From the NCBI RefSeq assembly GCF_014651935.1, contig NZ_BMXV01000004.1:248001-312000 (forward strand): a DNA stretch of 64,000 nt. The letters run 5' to 3'. Both the position numbers and the translations under genes were made by a program. Positions 61,778-64,000 of this stretch are shown here, one piece after another. The notes under the pieces are model-generated. The model saw only the letters and a list, made by a program, of their open reading frames with translations, had not been told where the DNA came from and ran no database searches. Every line of letters begins with the position of its first letter. The stretch's first letter is position 1. The DNA comes from Marinobacter zhanjiangensis (GTDB taxonomy: Bacteria > Pseudomonadota > Gammaproteobacteria > Pseudomonadales > Oleiphilaceae).

Positions 61778-63098
61778 AAGCAGCTTGCAGAAACGCCTGA
61801 GCGTCGGCCTTACACTCGGCGTCAGCCTGCTCTGGCTGTTGGGCGTTGCCGCTTCCGGACTGGTGGCCCAGCACGAGATGAACGAGGTGTTCGACAGCGC
61901 CCTTCAGGAAACGGCCCAACGTATTCTTCCGCTGGCCGTTACCGACATCCTGAACCGGGAAAATGGCACCGGGAATCAGACAGCCCCTGCTCTTAAAGAC
62001 CATGACGAATACCTCACGTACCTGGTCCGGGACGAAAAGGGCAACCTTCTGCTCCAGTCTCACGATGCGGATCCCGGTGTTTTTGGAAAACTGCCAGAGG
62101 AAGGTTTTTCAAACACACCGACCCACCGGATATACGGCGCGTCTGCCGTCAGCGATACCATCTATATTGAAGTGGCCGAACCCCTGGCTCACCGTCGCGA
62201 ATCCGCTCTTGAGGCGGGTGTGGCATTGCTGATGCCTCTGATCGTCCTGATCCCGATCACCCTTATGGGTGTCTGGTGGATCGTCCGGCTTTCCCTGCGC
62301 GAGGTGGTCGAGTTCCGGGAATCAATAGAATCCCGGGGGGTCGGAGATCTCTCCTCGGTTGAGGGGAGGCGGTTACCAACCGAATTTGAGCCGATCGCCG
62401 TTGCCGTCAACCGGTTGCTGGAACGATTGCAACGCGCTCTGGAGACAGAGCGAAGTTTTACCGCCAACAGCGCCCATGAATTGCGGACTCCCCTGGCAAC
62501 AGCTCTCGCCAAAGCGCAGCGGCTGAAAACCCAGGTCCAAAGCGATCAACTGAAGAGCAATGTTGCCGAGATTGAGGAAGCTTTGCGCAGCCTGTCGCAA
62601 CTGTCCGGAAAGCTGCTCGAACTGGCAAAAGCAGAAGGAGGCGGCGCAACATCTCAGACCCGGCACAACCTTGTGCCAATACTGACGATGATTGTTGGGG
62701 ATTTTGAGAGCCAGACCCCCGGGCGGATTAGCCTGACTCTGCCTGAGCGTGACGTTAACTCCTTTCTGGATCCTGATGCCTTCGCCATTCTGGTTCGCAA
62801 CCTGATTGAAAATGCACTCAGGCATGGCTCCCCTAAAGAGCCGGTGGAGGTCAGCATGACCGAGGACGGTACGTTGAGGGTAAGCAATGGCGGTGACATC
62901 GTGCCACCAGAACAACTCGTCCTGTTACGAAACCGTTTTGCACGCTCAAAAACGGATGCAGCCGGTTCCGGCCTGGGCCTGGCCATCGCAGACGCGATTG
63001 CCAAAGGTGCCGGTATGACATTGCATCTTCGTTCGCCGGCAACCGGGCGGCAGGACGGCTTTGAAGCGGAGCTAACCAACTCGAAGGAAGCAAAGTGA
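61767..63098 (+). CDS. Sensor histidine kinase
   Basis: 443 residues. Membrane helices at about 14-36 and 152-173 enclose a periplasmic sensor of about 115 residues. HAMP-like linker, then phospho-acceptor His about 236 (NSAHELRTPLATALAK). ATP-binding part with NLIENALRHG, DPDAFAILVRN and GSGLGLAIADAIA. QseC/PmrB-like layout. Partner of the response regulator. The sensed signal may be metal or redox stress, judged from the reductase genes beside it. Confidence 0.95.
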   Translation: MTNRSSLQKRLSVGLTLGVSLLWLLGVAASGLVAQHEMNEVFDSALQETAQRILPLAVTDILNRENGTGNQTAPALKDHDEYLTYLVRDEKGNLLLQSHDADPGVFGKLPEEGFSNTPTHRIYGASAVSDTIYIEVAEPLAHRRESALEAGVALLMPLIVLIPITLMGVWWIVRLSLREVVEFRESIESRGVGDLSSVEGRRLPTEFEPIAVAVNRLLERLQRALETERSFTANSAHELRTPLATALAKAQRLKTQVQSDQLKSNVAEIEEALRSLSQLSGKLLELAKAEGGGATSQTRHNLVPILTMIVGDFESQTPGRISLTLPERDVNSFLDPDAFAILVRNLIENALRHGSPKEPVEVSMTEDGTLRVSNGGDIVPPEQLVLLRNRFARSKTDAAGSGLGLAIADAIAKGAGMTLHLRSPATGRQDGFEAELTNSKEAK

Positions 63099-63173
63099 AA
63101 CAACCAATGGGACAGCCAGAAATGGCTGCAACGCTAAGCAAAAGTTCCGCTATCGCCGTGGCGTCAGGCTTGT

Positions 63174-63869
63174 CTACCCTGCGGAACCGAGCATGGCGCC
63201 GACACCGCCCGTTGCCACCATCGTGAGCGTCCCCCAGAGGAATACACGCAAGGTCCCGCGGACAATGGGTGCACCTCCCGTCCAGGCGGCGAGCGCACCG
63301 AGCAGAGCGAGAAATGCCAGACTGACGACCAGCACGACCGGTATGAGCAAGGAGGCCGGTACCAGCCACATTGCGATAAGTGGCGGTGCCACGCCCACAG
63401 TGAAGCTTAGCCCGGAGGCGCCCGCTGCCTGGAGCGGTCGGGCGCTGGCGACGTCGGTTATGCCAATTTCATCGCGGGCATGAGCGCCAAGGGCGTCGTG
63501 GGCCATGAGCTGATCTGCGACCTTGCTGGCAAGCTCCGGCTCCAGGCCGCGCTGCTCATAGATATTAGTAAGTTCCGTGTGTTCTTCCTGGGGATGCCGT
63601 TCGAGCGCACGGCGCTCCATGTTGAGATCCGCCTCCTCTGTGTCCGCCTGGGAACTCACAGATACGTATTCTCCCGCCGCCATAGAAAGGGCGCCGGCGA
63701 TCCATGCCGAAACGCCAGCAATGGCAACGCTCGTCGGCGACGACTGGGAGGCCGCGACACCCAGCACCAGAGCACCAACGGAGACAAGGCCGTCGTTCGC
63801 GCCAAGTACTGCGGCCCGAAGCCAGCTCGTTCGCTGCGTACGGTGATGTTCCCGGTGTATGTACGACAT
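63174..63869 (-). CDS. VIT1/CCC1-family membrane transporter
   Basis: 231 residues. Opening LRAAVLGANDGLVSVGALVLGV is the family signature. Then SMAAGEYVSVSSQADTEEAD starts the cytoplasmic metal-binding helices rich in Glu. Three further membrane segments follow after about 140. Members move ferrous iron or manganese out of the cytoplasm or into stores. Convergent with the sensor kinase gene. Confidence 0.93.
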   Translation of the reverse strand: MSYIHREHHRTQRTSWLRAAVLGANDGLVSVGALVLGVAASQSSPTSVAIAGVSAWIAGALSMAAGEYVSVSSQADTEEADLNMERRALERHPQEEHTELTNIYEQRGLEPELASKVADQLMAHDALGAHARDEIGITDVASARPLQAAGASGLSFTVGVAPPLIAMWLVPASLLIPVVLVVSLAFLALLGALAAWTGGAPIVRGTLRVFLWGTLTMVATGGVGAMLGSAG

Positions 63870-64000
63870 AGGTAAAAGATCCCCGAATCAGGCCTATCTG
63901 AGGCAGAAATGCTGGAATATACGGATCTCCGAACCTTGACAGCCAGGATCGCTGCGCAAAGACTCTGAGTTACGTAATCTAGTAACATAAATACATCTAA
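63870..64000. other. Window-end region
   Basis: 131 bases upstream of the VIT-family gene. No gene recognised; the end is AT-rich. Confidence 0.4.

Noticed and set aside
1..64000. CRISPR array, tRNA or rRNA genes, prophage structural genes
   Set aside because: No regular repeat-spacer series, cloverleaf, rRNA segment or capsid/tail-like protein was seen on either strand.

Overview
The window is high-GC bacterial chromosome. It most resembles a marine gammaproteobacterium of the Marinobacter/Alteromonadales-Pseudomonadales type: c-di-GMP signalling genes, a large-subunit catalase, RutR-type regulation and a membrane-type urate oxidase. The genus is inferred from gene content, not proven. No rRNA or tRNA gene was recognised.

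Layout. 1-1.65 kb: the edge of an NMT1/SsuA-type ABC importer. 1.9-5.9 kb: a secreted repeat protein with a PEP-CTERM-like tail, and a KatE-type catalase. 6.4-14.9 kb: an accessory patchwork. It holds a formate/nitrite-type channel, an XRE-ImmA/PIN pair, an alpha/beta hydrolase whose fragment is duplicated 3 kb upstream, a RhuM-Fic gene between hsdS and hsdR stumps, a DUF1127 gene, a LysR regulator and a likely membrane toxin/immunity pair. Five copies of a short motif of the form AATAnATCTGTCCCnGTTTC sit at module borders in this stretch.

15-41.4 kb is the core of the window: purine and pyrimidine catabolism. A seven-gene minus-strand operon (xdhA-xdhB-xdhC-uraD-hiuH-guaD-puuD) diverges from a nucleobase/nucleoside ABC importer with a Tsx-like porin, rutR, allantoinase, allantoicase and ureidoglycolate lyase. 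Together these take guanine or xanthine through urate, 5-hydroxyisourate, OHCU, allantoin, allantoate and ureidoglycolate to glyoxylate plus urea. Further on lie an amidohydrolase with a 2OG-Fe(II) oxygenase, and a cytosine operon (permease, PucR-type regulator, deaminase). Palindromes close to the RutR consensus TTGACCAnnTGGTCAA lie before the ABC importer at the window edge, in the xdhA/importer divergent region and before the amidohydrolase, so RutR probably ties these units together. The cytosine deaminase carries Ser at position 314, the residue reported to separate 5-methylcytosine deaminases from classical CodA.

34.4-56 kb holds four c-di-GMP enzymes (GAF-GGDEF-EAL, PAS-GGDEF, EAL, PAS-GAF-GGDEF), a chemoreceptor with a possible Pho box, a sulfotransferase/glycosyltransferase/deacetylase group, an SSS transporter under a TPP riboswitch, an FkbM methyltransferase and an OmpA-domain coiled-coil protein. 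56-63.1 kb holds a PepSY/DUF2271/flavoreductase operon flanked by two membrane haem-protein pseudogenes, both missing their central transmembrane part, plus a two-component system with shared candidate binding motifs. A VIT-family transporter closes the window.
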